DNA from: Subdoligranulum variabile
Lineage (GTDB): Bacteria; Bacillota; Clostridia; Oscillospirales; Ruminococcaceae
NCBI RefSeq assembly: GCF_025152575.1
Contig: NZ_CP102293.1
Location: 248,001 to 312,000 of the forward strand
DNA: 64,000 nt
Direction of reading: 5' to 3'
Shown here: positions 1-9,872 of the stretch, piece after piece
How the letters are laid out: every line of letters starts with the position of its first letter
How positions within the stretch are numbered: the stretch's first letter is position 1
Notes under the pieces: generated by a model
What the model was told of the DNA's origin: nothing
The model's database searches: none
The model's input: the letters and a program-made list of their open reading frames with translations, nothing else
Program-made: the position numbers and the translations under genes

Positions 1-806
1 AGCACGATACCATCGGCATCGACTGCGTGGCCATGTGCGTCAATGACGTCATCTGCGCTGGTGCCAAACCGCTGGTGTTCCTGGACTACATCGCCTGCGG
101 CAAGAATATCCCGGAAAAGATTGCAGAGATCGTCAAGGGCGTGGCCGAGGGCTGCGTCCAGGCCGGCTGCTCCCTGGTGGGCGGTGAGACCGCTGAACAT
201 CCCGGCATGATGCCTGAGGAAGAATACGATCTGGCCGGCTTTACCGTCGGCGTGGTGGACAAGAGCAAGATCCTCGACAACTCCACCATGCAGCCCGGCG
301 ACGTCATTCTGGCGCTGCCCTCCACCGGTGTGCACTCCAACGGTTTCTCGCTGGTGCGCAAGATCTTTGACATCGACAATCATCCCGAAGTGCTGGACAA
401 GACCTTCGACGATATGGACAAGACCCTTGGTGAAGCTCTGCTGGCTCCTACCAAGATCTACGTCAAGCCGGTACTTGCCCTGATGGAGCAGGTCACTGTA
501 AAAGGCGTATCCCACATCACCGGCGGCGGTTTCTATGAGAACATCCCCCGCAGCCTGAAGAAGGGTTGCGCTGCCCGCATCGCCAAGGCCGATGTGCGCA
601 CTCCTGCCCTCTTCAGCGTGCTTGCCAAGGAAGGCAACGTGCCCGAGCGCGACATGTTCAACACCTTCAACATGGGCGTCGGCATGACCATTGTGGTCGC
701 CGCCGAGGACGCCGACAAGGCCCTCGACATCCTGCACACCCACGGTGAGGAAGGTGCTTACCGTCTGGGCACTATCGTGGAAGGCGACGGGGTGGAACTG
801 GTATGA
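1..806 (+). CDS. purM: Phosphoribosylformylglycinamidine cyclo-ligase (AIR synthetase), 5' end outside window
   Basis: Converts FGAM to AIR with ATP, the fifth step of purine synthesis, in the cytoplasm. The reading frame is already open at base 3 (HDTIGIDCVAM), which matches the interior of PurM, so the true start lies upstream of the window. Family features visible are CVNDVICAGAKPLVFLDYI, the GGETAEHPGMM segment and GVHSNGFSLVR in the second half. The last codons overlap the purN start (ATGA), which indicates translational coupling in the pur operon. No promoter is visible here. Identification is firm; only the length is unknown. Confidence 0.96.
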   Translation, partial: HDTIGIDCVAMCVNDVICAGAKPLVFLDYIACGKNIPEKIAEIVKGVAEGCVQAGCSLVGGETAEHPGMMPEEEYDLAGFTVGVVDKSKILDNSTMQPGDVILALPSTGVHSNGFSLVRKIFDIDNHPEVLDKTFDDMDKTLGEALLAPTKIYVKPVLALMEQVTVKGVSHITGGGFYENIPRSLKKGCAARIAKADVRTPALFSVLAKEGNVPERDMFNTFNMGVGMTIVVAAEDADKALDILHTHGEEGAYRLGTIVEGDGVELV

Positions 807-1396
807 AGCGTGTAGCTGTACTGGTTTCCGGCGGCGGCACCAACCTGCAGGCCCTGCTGGAAAGCGAAGCCCGCGGCGAAAATCCCAATGGCAAGATCGT
901 GTTGGTGGTTGCCAGCAAACCCGGCGTTTACGCGCTGGAACGGGCCGCCAATTTCGGCGTGGAAAGCACAGTGGTGGCTCGCAAGGAATACGCCGACAGT
1001 GAGGCCTTCGACACGGCCCTGCTGGACACCCTGCAGAGCCATCAGATCGACGTTGTGGTGCTGGCCGGATTTCTTTCGGTGCTGGGTCCGCGCGTCATTG
1101 AGGCCTACCGCAACCGGATTCTGAACGTTCATCCCAGCCTGATCCCCAGCTTCTGCGGTCCCGGTTTTTACGGTCTGCGTGTGCACGAAGCGGCGCTGGC
1201 CCGGGGCGTGAAGGTAACCGGTGCCACCGTGCATCTGGTCAACGAGGAATGCGATGGCGGCCCCATCCTGCTGCAGAAAGCGGTAGCGGTGCAGCCCGGC
1301 GACACCCCCGAAGTGCTGCAGAAGCGCGTGATGGTGGAAGCCGAATGGAAACTGCTGCCGCAGGCTTTGGCTATGGTTTGCAACGACGAGGTGTAA
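803..1396 (+). CDS. purN: Phosphoribosylglycinamide formyltransferase
   Basis: Transfers the formyl group of 10-formyltetrahydrofolate to GAR (third step of purine synthesis). The 197-residue product has the usual family length. The N-terminal VSGGGTNLQALLE loop binds the phosphoribosyl group. The catalytic Asn and His lie in NVHPSLIPSF (about residues 110-120), and the catalytic Asp in the DGGPIL segment (about residue 152). The start overlaps the purM stop by four bases with a purine-rich GGGGTGG upstream. Its place between purM and an IMP cyclohydrolase fits the operon. Confidence 0.96.
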   Translation: MKRVAVLVSGGGTNLQALLESEARGENPNGKIVLVVASKPGVYALERAANFGVESTVVARKEYADSEAFDTALLDTLQSHQIDVVVLAGFLSVLGPRVIEAYRNRILNVHPSLIPSFCGPGFYGLRVHEAALARGVKVTGATVHLVNEECDGGPILLQKAVAVQPGDTPEVLQKRVMVEAEWKLLPQALAMVCNDEV

Positions 1397-1400
1397 AGCA

Positions 1401-2135
1401 ATGAAGAAGAATCTGTACAAATATCTTGCCGGCAACGAGTACCCCGGCCGCGGCATTGTGCTGGGCCGTACCCCCGATGGTGAAAAGGCTGTAATTGCCT
1501 ACTGGATCATGGGGCGCAGTGCCAACAGCCGCAACCGTGTATTCGAGGCGATCCCGGGCGGCATCCGCACCGTGGCGGCAGATCCTGCCAAACTGGAAGA
1601 TCCCCATCTGATCATCTACAACGCGGTGCTTACCCCCCGGGAAACCACCGTCGTCACCAATGGTGATCAGACCGATACCATCGTCCATTTCATGAACGAG
1701 AATCTCTTCCCCGGCTACAGCTTTGAGGCTGCCCTGGCTACCCGCACCTATGAGGACGACGCCCCCAACTTCACGCCGCGCATCTCCGGTGTGGTGGATA
1801 TGCGCAGCGGCGCTTACAAGCTGTCCATTGTCAAGAGCTGCGAGGGCAACGCCGCCAGTGTGCAGCGCCAGACCTTCGATTATCCCCAGCCGGTGGCGGG
1901 CGAGGGCCATTTCATCAGCACCTATCTGAAAAACGGCTCCCCCATTCCCAGCTATGCAGGCGAACCCATGCGGATCACCATCGACGAAAACGACGGTGCT
2001 GAATTTGCCGGCAAGCTGTGGGAGTCCCTCAACGAGGACAACAAGGTCAGCCTCTTTGTGCGTACCATCACGCTGGAGACCGGCGATTACGAAGATACCA
2101 TTCTGAACAAATACAATGCGGTGGAGGGTGAATAA
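1401..2135 (+). CDS. IMP cyclohydrolase, PurO-like family
   Basis: Probably closes the ring of FAICAR to give IMP, the last step of the de novo pathway. The 244-residue product is unrelated to the PurH cyclohydrolase domain. It resembles the archaeal-type PurO family (Pfam IMP_cyclohyd): GRGIVLGRT near the N-terminus, the NGDQTDTIV segment around residue 90 and TPRISGVVD around residue 130. The next gene supplies only the AICAR transformylase half of PurH, so the pair together replaces bifunctional PurH. GAGGTG precedes the ATG. Its stop codon abuts the next start. The family call comes from remembered motifs, not a search. Confidence 0.85.
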   Translation: MKKNLYKYLAGNEYPGRGIVLGRTPDGEKAVIAYWIMGRSANSRNRVFEAIPGGIRTVAADPAKLEDPHLIIYNAVLTPRETTVVTNGDQTDTIVHFMNENLFPGYSFEAALATRTYEDDAPNFTPRISGVVDMRSGAYKLSIVKSCEGNAASVQRQTFDYPQPVAGEGHFISTYLKNGSPIPSYAGEPMRITIDENDGAEFAGKLWESLNEDNKVSLFVRTITLETGDYEDTILNKYNAVEGE

Positions 2136-3317
2136 ATGAAAGAATTTCAGCTGAAATACGGCACCAACCCCAACCAGAAGCCCGCTCGCATTTACATGGC
2201 GGACGGCAGTGAACTTCCGGTCGAGATTCTGAACGGCCGTCCGGGCTACATTAATTTTCTGGACGCCTTCAACTCCTGGCAACTGGTGCGCGATCTGAAA
2301 AAGGCGCTGGGTATGCCTGCGGCGGCCAGCTTCAAGCATGTCTCCCCTGCCGGTGCTGCCATCGGCCTGCCGCTGGATGACACCCTGCGCGCCATGTACC
2401 ATGTTGCTCCTGATGCGGAACTGAGCCCTCTGGCCTGCGCCTACGCCCGTGCCCGCGGTGCCGACCGCATGTCCAGCTTCGGCGACTGGATCGCACTTTC
2501 CGATGTCTGTGATCTGGCTACCGCCAAGCTCATCCAGCATGAGGTCAGCGACGGCATCATCGCTCCCGGCTACGACGCCGATGCCCTGGAAGTTCTCAAA
2601 TCCAAGAAGAAGGGCAACTACAACATCGTGGCCATTGATCCCGACTACGAGCCCGCCAAGCTGGAGACCCGCACCGTATTCGGTGTAACCTTTGAGCAGG
2701 GCCGTCAGGATCTGGACATCTCCGACGCCACCATGCTGCAGAACATCGTCACCGAAAACAAGGAGATCAGCGCTGAACAGCGCCGGGATCTCATCATCAG
2801 CCTGATTGTGCTGAAATACACCCAGTCCAACAGCGTCTGCTACGTGCAGGACGGCCAGACCATCGGCGTGGGCGCCGGCCAGCAGAGCCGCATCCACTGC
2901 ACCCGTCTGGCGGGCCAGAAAGCCGACAACTGGCAGCTGCGCCATATGCCCAAGGTGCTGAACCTGCCTTTCCGGGAGGACATCTCCAAGCCCAACCGCG
3001 ACAATGCCATCGACGTTTACATCGGTGATACGCCGGAGGATGTGATCGGCGACGATGTCTGGGCTGAGACCTTCACCGAGCAGCCCGCTCCCCTCACCGC
3101 AGAGGAAAAGCGCGCCTGGCTGGATAAGGTCACCGGCGTTTCCCTGGGCAGTGATGCCTTCTTCCCCTTTGGCGACAACATCGAGCGCGCCCGCCGCAGC
3201 GGCGTGACCGCCATTGTACAGCCCGGTGGGTCCATCCGCGACCAGCAGGTCATTGATACCTGCAACCGTTTCGGTATTGCCATGGCTTTCTGCGGCATCC
3301 GGCTGTTCCATCATTAA
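2136..3317 (+). CDS. Stand-alone AICAR formyltransferase (PurH transformylase domain only)
   Basis: Formylates AICAR with 10-formyltetrahydrofolate to give FAICAR. At 393 residues it corresponds only to the C-terminal transformylase part of PurH (about 520 residues). There is no N-terminal cyclohydrolase domain. The start MKEFQLKYGTNPNQKPARIY is typical of the transformylase, and ASFKHVSPAG (about residues 66-75) holds the catalytic Lys-His pair. It directly abuts the PurO-like gene, with GGAGGGTG upstream as ribosome site. The name purV has been used for such split forms, but the symbol is left blank because use varies. Confidence 0.9.
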   Translation: MKEFQLKYGTNPNQKPARIYMADGSELPVEILNGRPGYINFLDAFNSWQLVRDLKKALGMPAAASFKHVSPAGAAIGLPLDDTLRAMYHVAPDAELSPLACAYARARGADRMSSFGDWIALSDVCDLATAKLIQHEVSDGIIAPGYDADALEVLKSKKKGNYNIVAIDPDYEPAKLETRTVFGVTFEQGRQDLDISDATMLQNIVTENKEISAEQRRDLIISLIVLKYTQSNSVCYVQDGQTIGVGAGQQSRIHCTRLAGQKADNWQLRHMPKVLNLPFREDISKPNRDNAIDVYIGDTPEDVIGDDVWAETFTEQPAPLTAEEKRAWLDKVTGVSLGSDAFFPFGDNIERARRSGVTAIVQPGGSIRDQQVIDTCNRFGIAMAFCGIRLFHH

Positions 3318-3379
3318 AAATCGCACTTGCCTGCGGCGTTTTTTCGTCGCGGGCAGTTGTGCTGTCAAAGGAGTTCAGT

Positions 3380-4666
3380 ATGAAGATTCTCGTTGTTGGC
3401 GGCGGCGGGCGTGAACACGCCATCATCCGCGCGCTGAAACAAAGTCCCCAATGCACCGAGATCTGGTGCGCTCCCGGCAACGGCGGCATCAGCTACGATG
3501 CCCACTGCAAGGCCATTCCTGCCACGGATGTGGATGCCATGGTCGCTTTCGCCAAAGAAGAAGCCTTTGATTATGTGGTCGTCGCCCAGGATGATCCCCT
3601 GGCGCTGGGCATGGTGGACGCTCTGGCCGAGGTTGGCATCCCGGCTTTCGGTCCCGACAAGGCGGCTGCCCGTATCGAAGCCAGCAAGGTGTTCAGCAAG
3701 AACCTGATGCAGAAATACGGCATTCCCACCGCCGATTACGCAGTGTTTGATGATCCCGCCAAAGTCATTGCCTACGTGGAGGAGAAGAACAAATACCCCG
3801 TGGTCATCAAGGCCGACGGTCTGGCGCTGGGCAAAGGCGTTCTGATCTGCCAGAACCACGAGGATGTGACGGAGGCCGTGAAGGAGATCATGCTGGACAA
3901 GAAGTTCGGCGCTTCCGGCAACCATGTGGTGGTGGAAGAGTTCCTTACCGGCCCCGAAGTCAGCGTGCTGTCCTTCTGTGACGGCAAAACCGTCAAGCCG
4001 ATGGTCTCCAGCATGGATCATAAGCGTGCGCTGGACGGCGACCAGGGCCTGAACACCGGCGGCATGGGTACCGTGGCCCCCAACCCCTACTACACCCAGG
4101 AAGTGGCTGACCGCTGCATGAAGGAGATCTTCCTGCCCACAGTGGCCGCCATGCAGGCCGAAGGGTGCCCCTTCAAAGGCTGCCTCTACTTCGGCCTGAT
4201 GCTGACGCCCAATGGCCCCAAAGTCATCGAGTACAACTGCCGCTTCGGCGATCCCGAAACCCAGGTAGTTCTGCCCTTGCTGGAAAGTGATCTGCTGACC
4301 ATCATGCAAGCCACCACCAACGGCACTCTGGCGGAAACCGAAGTCAAGTTCCGCAACGGCGCCGCCGCCTGCGTCATTCTGGCCAGCGGCGGGTATCCCC
4401 TCGCCTATGAAAAAGGCAAGGAGATCACCGGTCTCTCTGAGGGTCAGCTGCCCGGCTGTGCCGATGTAACGGTCTACCATGCCGGTACGGCCCTCAAGGA
4501 CGGCAAGCTGGTCACCAACGGCGGCCGCGTTCTGGGTGTGACTGCCACGGCAGACGCACTGCCCGAGGCCCTGAAAAAGGCCTACGCCGCCAGCGAAAAC
4601 ATCCATTTTGACAAACTGCACAAGCGCAGCGACATCGGTGCCCGCGCACTGGCTGCCATGCAGTAA
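3380..4666 (+). CDS. purD: Phosphoribosylamine-glycine ligase (GAR synthetase)
   Basis: Joins phosphoribosylamine and glycine with ATP, the second step of purine synthesis. The ATG at 3380 is chosen because AAAGGAG lies 6-7 bases upstream and the product begins MKILVVGGGGREHAI, the standard PurD N-terminus. A TTG 21 bases earlier is less likely. The 428-residue length is normal. ATP-grasp features include ADGLALGKGV (about residue 147), TGGMGTVAPNPYY and the metal-binding EYNCRFGDPETQ (about residue 285). It follows the AICAR transformylase after 62 bases and lies 15 bases before purL. Confidence 0.96.
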   Translation: MKILVVGGGGREHAIIRALKQSPQCTEIWCAPGNGGISYDAHCKAIPATDVDAMVAFAKEEAFDYVVVAQDDPLALGMVDALAEVGIPAFGPDKAAARIEASKVFSKNLMQKYGIPTADYAVFDDPAKVIAYVEEKNKYPVVIKADGLALGKGVLICQNHEDVTEAVKEIMLDKKFGASGNHVVVEEFLTGPEVSVLSFCDGKTVKPMVSSMDHKRALDGDQGLNTGGMGTVAPNPYYTQEVADRCMKEIFLPTVAAMQAEGCPFKGCLYFGLMLTPNGPKVIEYNCRFGDPETQVVLPLLESDLLTIMQATTNGTLAETEVKFRNGAAACVILASGGYPLAYEKGKEITGLSEGQLPGCADVTVYHAGTALKDGKLVTNGGRVLGVTATADALPEALKKAYAASENIHFDKLHKRSDIGARALAAMQ

Positions 4667-4681
4667 CCGGGAGGCAATACA

Positions 4682-7600
4682 ATGGTATATCGCATTTATG
4701 TTGAGAAGAAGCCCGGCTTCGACGGCGAAGCCCAGGGGCTGTTCCATGAGCTGGTAGACCTGCTGGGCATTACCCGGCTGAAAGGTCTGCGGCTGATCAA
4801 TCGCTACGACGTAGAGGGCATCGATGAGGCCCTTTTCCAGCAGGCTATCCCCACTGTGTTCAGCGAACCCCCTGTGGACGTGACCTACACCGAGCTGCCT
4901 GCGGCCTCCACGGTCTTTGCCGTGGAGTATCTGCCCGGCCAGTTCGATCAGCGCGCCGATTCCGCCAGCCAGTGCATCCAGCTGCTGAGCCAGGGTGAGC
5001 GCCCCGACGTGCGCAGTGCCCGCGTGTATCTGCTGGACGGTGATCTGACCGAAGAGGATCTGGCTGCCATCAAGAAATATGTCATCAACCCGGTGGAAGC
5101 CCGGGAAGCCAGCCTGGCGCCGCGCGAGACCCTGAAGATGGAGTTTGCCATCCCCACCGAGGTGGAGACACTCAACGGCTTTACCGCGCTGGATGACGGC
5201 GCGCTGGAGGCTTTCCGCACCGAGAAGGGCCTGGCCATGGACCACGCCGATATTGTTTTCTGCCAGGATTACTTCAAGAGCGAGCATCGTGACCCCACCA
5301 TCACCGAGATCCGTCTGATCGACACCTACTGGTCCGATCATTGCCGTCACACCACCTTCGGCACCATCCTCGACGATGTACAGATCGACGACGAGCTGGT
5401 CCAGGCTGCTTTTGACCGCTACATGGCTTTGCGTGAGGAGACCGGCCGCGACAAGAAGAACCGGACCCTCATGGACTGCGCCACCATCGGCGCCAAGGCA
5501 CTGAAGCAGCGCGGCATCCTGAAGAATCTGGACGAGAGCGAGGAGATCAACGCCTGCACCGTCAAGATCCAGTGCGACGTGGACGGCGAACTGCAGGACT
5601 GGCTGTTCCTTTTCAAGAACGAAACCCACAACCATCCCACCGAAATCGAGCCTTTCGGCGGCGCGGCCACCTGCATCGGCGGCGCCATCCGCGATCCCCT
5701 GTCCGGCCGCAGCTATGTCTACCAGGCCATGCGCGTCACCGGTGCCGGCGATCCGCTGAAACCCGTCTCCGAGACGATGCCCGGCAAACTGCCCCAGCGC
5801 AAACTGGTCACCACCGCTGCCGCCGGCTATTCCAGCTACGGCAACCAGATTGGTCTGGCTACCGGTCAGGTTGCGGAGCTCTATCATCCCGGCTACGTGG
5901 CCAAGCGCATGGAGATCGGTGCCGTGGTTGGCGCCACTCCTGCCAGCCATGTCCGCCGTGAGGAGCCCGCGCCCGGCGACGTGGTCATCCTGCTGGGCGG
6001 CCGTACCGGCCGCGACGGCATCGGCGGCGCCACCGGATCCTCCAAGGCCCATAAGCTTACCAGTCTGGAAACCTGCGGTGCTGAGGTCCAGAAAGGCAAC
6101 GCCCCCATCGAGCGCAAACTGCAGCGTCTGTTCCGCCGTGAGGATGCCTGCCGCCTGATCAAGCGCTGCAACGACTTTGGCGCCGGCGGTGTTTCCGTTG
6201 CCATCGGCGAATTGGCCGACGGCCTGCGCATCGATCTGAACAAGGTCACCAAGAAGTATGAGGGCCTGGACGGCACCGAACTGGCCATCAGTGAGAGCCA
6301 GGAGCGCATGGCTGTGGCCGTGGCTGCCGACGATGCCGAGACTTTCATCGGCTACGCTCACGAGGAAAACCTGGAAGCCACCATTGTGGCTACGGTCACC
6401 GAAGAAAAGCGTATGCGTGAGATCTGGAACGGCAAAGCCATCGTCGATCTGTCCCGCGAGTTCCTGAACTCCAACGGTGCCGAGCGCCACGCCAACGTCC
6501 ATATCCTGCCGGGCCATGTCTGGCAGCCCCAGTGGTCCGGCGCCAACTTCGAAGAGAAGATGGAGAATCTGGTTTCTGACCTCAACGTCTGCAGCCAGAA
6601 GGGCCTGGGCGAACGGTTTGACTCCACCATCGGTGCAGCCACCGTACTGATGCCCTATGGCGGCAAGTACCAGCTGACCCCGACCATGGCCATGGTCGCC
6701 AAGCTGCCGGTGGATGGTGAAACCACCACCTGTTCCGGTATGGCCTGGGGCTTCAACCCCTACCTGACCGAGGCGGATCCTTACCGCGGCGCCTACCTGG
6801 CTGTGGTGGAAAGCGTGACCAAACTGGTCTGCGCCGGCTTCCACCACAAAGACATGTATCTGACCTTCCAGGAATACTTTGAGCATATGAACGATGACCC
6901 GACCCGCTGGGGCAAGCCCTTGGCCGCCCTGCTGGGCGCGCTGGATGCGCAGATGGGCCTGGGCATCGCCTCCATCGGCGGCAAGGACTCCATGTCCGGC
7001 AGCTTCGAAGGATTGGATGTTCCCCCGACGCTGGTCAGCTTTGCCACCGCCATCGGCAACGTGAAGGATGTGCAGAGCGCTGAATTCAAGAAAGCCAACA
7101 GCTCGGTCGTCATGCTGCGTCCCCAGTACAAGGACGGCCTGCCGGAGATCGGCAGCCTGATCGCCATCTACAAGACGGTGGAGCAGATGATCGACGAAGG
7201 CAAGGTCCTGGCTGCCGCCACGCCCGGTTACGGCGGTGTGGCTGAGGCGCTGTTCAAGATGTGCGTGGGCAACCACGTGGGTCTGCAGCTGAGCAACGAC
7301 CTCAACCTGGACGACCTCTTCCAGCCTGCTTACGGCGCCGTCATCCTGGAGCTGCTGGATCCTGCCGCCGGTGAATTCCTGGGCTTCACCACCGTGGACT
7401 ACACGCTGGAAGCCGAAGGCAACAAGATCGATCTGGCCCGCCTGCAGGAATTGTGGGAAGCCAAGCTCGAGCCGGTCTTCCCCTACCGTAAGAAAGGTGA
7501 CAAGGTTCAGGCTCTGAGCTATGAGTGCTCCATGACTGATCGCGTAGCGCCCGCTGTTCGTCTGGCTACCCCTCGCGTGATTATCCCGGTCTTCCCGGGC

Positions 7601-8368
7601 ACCAACTGTGAGTACGATACGGCTCGTGCGTTCCGTCGCGCCGGTGGTGATCCTCACATTCTGGTGCTGAAGAACCTGACCCCCGCCGACGTAGCCGAAA
7701 GCTGCGAAGCGCTGGTCAAGGAGCTGGACGAGGCCCAAATCCTCATGCTGCCGGGCGGCTTCTCCGGCGGCGACGAGCCGGACGGCTCCGCTAAGTTCAT
7801 CACGGCATTCTTCCGTGCGCCCGCCGTGGCCGATGCCGTCAACCGTCTGCTCAATCAGCGTGACGGTCTGGCGCTGGGTATCTGCAACGGCTTCCAGGCT
7901 CTCATCAAGCTGGGCCTTGTCCCCTATGGTGAGATCCGCCCCATCACGGAAAATGATCCGACGCTGACTTTCAACACCATCCATCGTCACCAGAGCATGC
8001 TGGTCCGTACCCGCATTGCCAGCAACAAGAGCCCCTGGTTGAGCGAGTGCGATGTCAACGACGAGCATCTGATTGCCATCAGCCACGGCGAGGGCCGCTT
8101 TGTCTGCAACGACGAACTGCTTCAGCAGCTCATCGCCAACGGCCAGGTCGCCACCCAGTATGTGGATCTCACCTGCCAGCCGACCATGGATCTGCGCTAC
8201 AACCCCAACGGTTCTGTGCTGGCCATCGAAGGCATCACCAGCCCCGACGGCCGCGTGCTGGGCAAGATGGGTCACAGCGAACGTACCGGCAACCAGCTGT
8301 ACAAGAACGTGACCGGCGACAAGTACCAGCCGATCTTCGAGGGCGGCGTCAACTACTTCAAGCTGTAA
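4682..8368 (+). CDS. purL: Phosphoribosylformylglycinamidine synthase, single-chain form
   Basis: Converts FGAR to FGAM with glutamine and ATP. The 1,228-residue chain fuses the two PurM-like synthetase halves with a C-terminal glutaminase, the large single-chain form known from clostridia rather than the three-part PurS/Q/L system. Substrate-site segments NETHNHPTEIEPFGGA (about residue 311) and IGGKDSMSGSF (about residue 768) are visible. The glutaminase starts near residue 965 (VFPGTNCEYDTARAF). It has nucleophile Cys in LGICNGFQ and the catalytic His in ISHGEGRF. GGGAGG precedes the ATG. No separate purS or purQ is seen, consistent with the fusion. Confidence 0.96.
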   Translation: MVYRIYVEKKPGFDGEAQGLFHELVDLLGITRLKGLRLINRYDVEGIDEALFQQAIPTVFSEPPVDVTYTELPAASTVFAVEYLPGQFDQRADSASQCIQLLSQGERPDVRSARVYLLDGDLTEEDLAAIKKYVINPVEAREASLAPRETLKMEFAIPTEVETLNGFTALDDGALEAFRTEKGLAMDHADIVFCQDYFKSEHRDPTITEIRLIDTYWSDHCRHTTFGTILDDVQIDDELVQAAFDRYMALREETGRDKKNRTLMDCATIGAKALKQRGILKNLDESEEINACTVKIQCDVDGELQDWLFLFKNETHNHPTEIEPFGGAATCIGGAIRDPLSGRSYVYQAMRVTGAGDPLKPVSETMPGKLPQRKLVTTAAAGYSSYGNQIGLATGQVAELYHPGYVAKRMEIGAVVGATPASHVRREEPAPGDVVILLGGRTGRDGIGGATGSSKAHKLTSLETCGAEVQKGNAPIERKLQRLFRREDACRLIKRCNDFGAGGVSVAIGELADGLRIDLNKVTKKYEGLDGTELAISESQERMAVAVAADDAETFIGYAHEENLEATIVATVTEEKRMREIWNGKAIVDLSREFLNSNGAERHANVHILPGHVWQPQWSGANFEEKMENLVSDLNVCSQKGLGERFDSTIGAATVLMPYGGKYQLTPTMAMVAKLPVDGETTTCSGMAWGFNPYLTEADPYRGAYLAVVESVTKLVCAGFHHKDMYLTFQEYFEHMNDDPTRWGKPLAALLGALDAQMGLGIASIGGKDSMSGSFEGLDVPPTLVSFATAIGNVKDVQSAEFKKANSSVVMLRPQYKDGLPEIGSLIAIYKTVEQMIDEGKVLAAATPGYGGVAEALFKMCVGNHVGLQLSNDLNLDDLFQPAYGAVILELLDPAAGEFLGFTTVDYTLEAEGNKIDLARLQELWEAKLEPVFPYRKKGDKVQALSYECSMTDRVAPAVRLATPRVIIPVFPGTNCEYDTARAFRRAGGDPHILVLKNLTPADVAESCEALVKELDEAQILMLPGGFSGGDEPDGSAKFITAFFRAPAVADAVNRLLNQRDGLALGICNGFQALIKLGLVPYGEIRPITENDPTLTFNTIHRHQSMLVRTRIASNKSPWLSECDVNDEHLIAISHGEGRFVCNDELLQQLIANGQVATQYVDLTCQPTMDLRYNPNGSVLAIEGITSPDGRVLGKMGHSERTGNQLYKNVTGDKYQPIFEGGVNYFKL

Positions 8369-8383
8369 GAAAGGGATTTCGCA

Positions 8384-9820
8384 ATGGCACAACATGACCG
8401 CTATATCTCTCCGTTCAGCACCCGCTATGCTTCGGATGAGATGCAGTATATTTTCTCCGACGACAACAAGTTCCGTACCTGGCGCAAACTGTGGATCGCA
8501 TTGGCCAAGGCCGAACAGAAACAGGGTCTGGCTATCACTGACGAGCAGATTGCCGAGCTGGAAGCTCACAAAGACGACATCAACTATGAGGATGCCATCG
8601 CCCGGGAAAAGCTTGTGCGCCACGACGTGATGAGCCATGTCTACGCCTACGGCCTGCAGTGCCCCAAGGCAAAGGGCATCATCCATCTGGGTGCCACCAG
8701 CTGCTATGTAGGCGACAATACCGATGTGATCATCATGCGGGAAGCCCTGCAGCTGGTCCGCAAGAAGATCATCGGTGTACTGGCCAATCTCGCCAAGTTC
8801 GCCGAGCAGTACAAGGATATGCCCTGCCTGGCCTACACCCACTGCCAGCCCGCTCAGCTGACCACCGTCGGCAAGCGCGCTACCCTGTGGATGAACGAGC
8901 TCTATATGGATCTGGAAGAGATTGACCACCAGATCAGCCAGCTGGCGCTGCGCGGCGTAAAGGGAACCACCGGTACCCAGGCCAGCTTCATGGAACTGTT
9001 CAACGGCGATTCTGCCAAAGTCAAGGCCGTGGAAGCGGATGTATGCGCCCAGATGGGCTTTGCCAAGGTCGTGCCGGTCTGCGGCCAGACTTACAGCCGC
9101 AAGGTGGATTACAACGTGCTGTCCGCTGTGGCAGGCCTGGGCCAGAGTGCCATGAAGATGGCCACCGACATCCGTCTCCTGGCCAACTTCAAGGAGATGG
9201 AAGAGCCCTTTGAAAAGAACCAGATCGGTTCTTCCGCCATGCCCTACAAGCGCAATCCCATGCGCTGCGAGCGCATCTGCGCGCTGAGCCGTTACCTTAT
9301 GGTGGATGTGCTCAATCCCGCCATGACCGCCGGCACCCAGTGGTTTGAGCGTACCCTGGATGATTCCGCCAACAAGCGCATTGCCATGGCGGAAGGGTTC
9401 CTGGCTGCCGATGCCATCCTGAACATCCTGCTCAATGTTTCTGATGGCCTGGTGGTTTACCCGAAAGTCATCCGTGCCCGCGTGATGGCAGAACTTCCCT
9501 TTATGGCCAGCGAGAACATCATGATGAAAGCCGTCAAGAAGGGCGGTGACCGCCAGGAGCTGCATGAACGCCTGCGCGAACATGCGGTGGCTGCGGCGGC
9601 TGTGGTCAAGCAGGAAGGCATGCCCAACGATATGATTGCCCGTGTGGAGGCCGATCCCGCGTTCGGCCTGAGCCGCGAAGAGATCGAGGCGGAACTGAGC
9701 CCCGAAGCCTTTACCGGTCGTGCGCCTGAACAGGTGGAGGAATATCTCCGGGATGTCATTGCCCCTGTACTGGCTGCCAACGCCGAGGATATTGGTCAGA
9801 AAGTGGAGCTGAACGTCTGA
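8384..9820 (+). CDS. purB: Adenylosuccinate lyase
   Basis: Releases fumarate from SAICAR and from adenylosuccinate, serving both IMP synthesis and the IMP-to-AMP branch. The 478-residue protein belongs to the fumarase/aspartase superfamily. The signature loop GSSAMPYKRNPMRCERI (about residues 285-301) carries the catalytic Ser. LGATSCYVGDNTD (about residue 104) and THCQPAQLTTVGKRA (about residue 152) are the other conserved regions. AAGGGA precedes the ATG. It is the last gene of the pur operon and is followed at once by a strong terminator. Confidence 0.96.
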   Translation: MAQHDRYISPFSTRYASDEMQYIFSDDNKFRTWRKLWIALAKAEQKQGLAITDEQIAELEAHKDDINYEDAIAREKLVRHDVMSHVYAYGLQCPKAKGIIHLGATSCYVGDNTDVIIMREALQLVRKKIIGVLANLAKFAEQYKDMPCLAYTHCQPAQLTTVGKRATLWMNELYMDLEEIDHQISQLALRGVKGTTGTQASFMELFNGDSAKVKAVEADVCAQMGFAKVVPVCGQTYSRKVDYNVLSAVAGLGQSAMKMATDIRLLANFKEMEEPFEKNQIGSSAMPYKRNPMRCERICALSRYLMVDVLNPAMTAGTQWFERTLDDSANKRIAMAEGFLAADAILNILLNVSDGLVVYPKVIRARVMAELPFMASENIMMKAVKKGGDRQELHERLREHAVAAAAVVKQEGMPNDMIARVEADPAFGLSREEIEAELSPEAFTGRAPEQVEEYLRDVIAPVLAANAEDIGQKVELNV

Positions 9821-9833
9821 TCGTCCTGTAAAC

Positions 9834-9872
9834 AAAAAATCCCGTGGAACAGAAGTTCCACGGGATTTTTTA
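9834..9872. terminator. Bidirectional rho-independent terminator between purB and divIB
   Basis: A perfect 12-bp stem (9839-9850 with 9855-9866) has a 4-base loop. A-runs lie on the left and T-runs on the right, so it works for the rightward pur transcript and the leftward division transcript. It overlaps the divIB stop codon. Confidence 0.93.

Noticed and set aside
1371..3368. Leftward frame of 665 codons opposite the PurO-like and AICAR transformylase genes
   Set aside because: Same shadow effect; the + strand genes have ribosome sites and family motifs.
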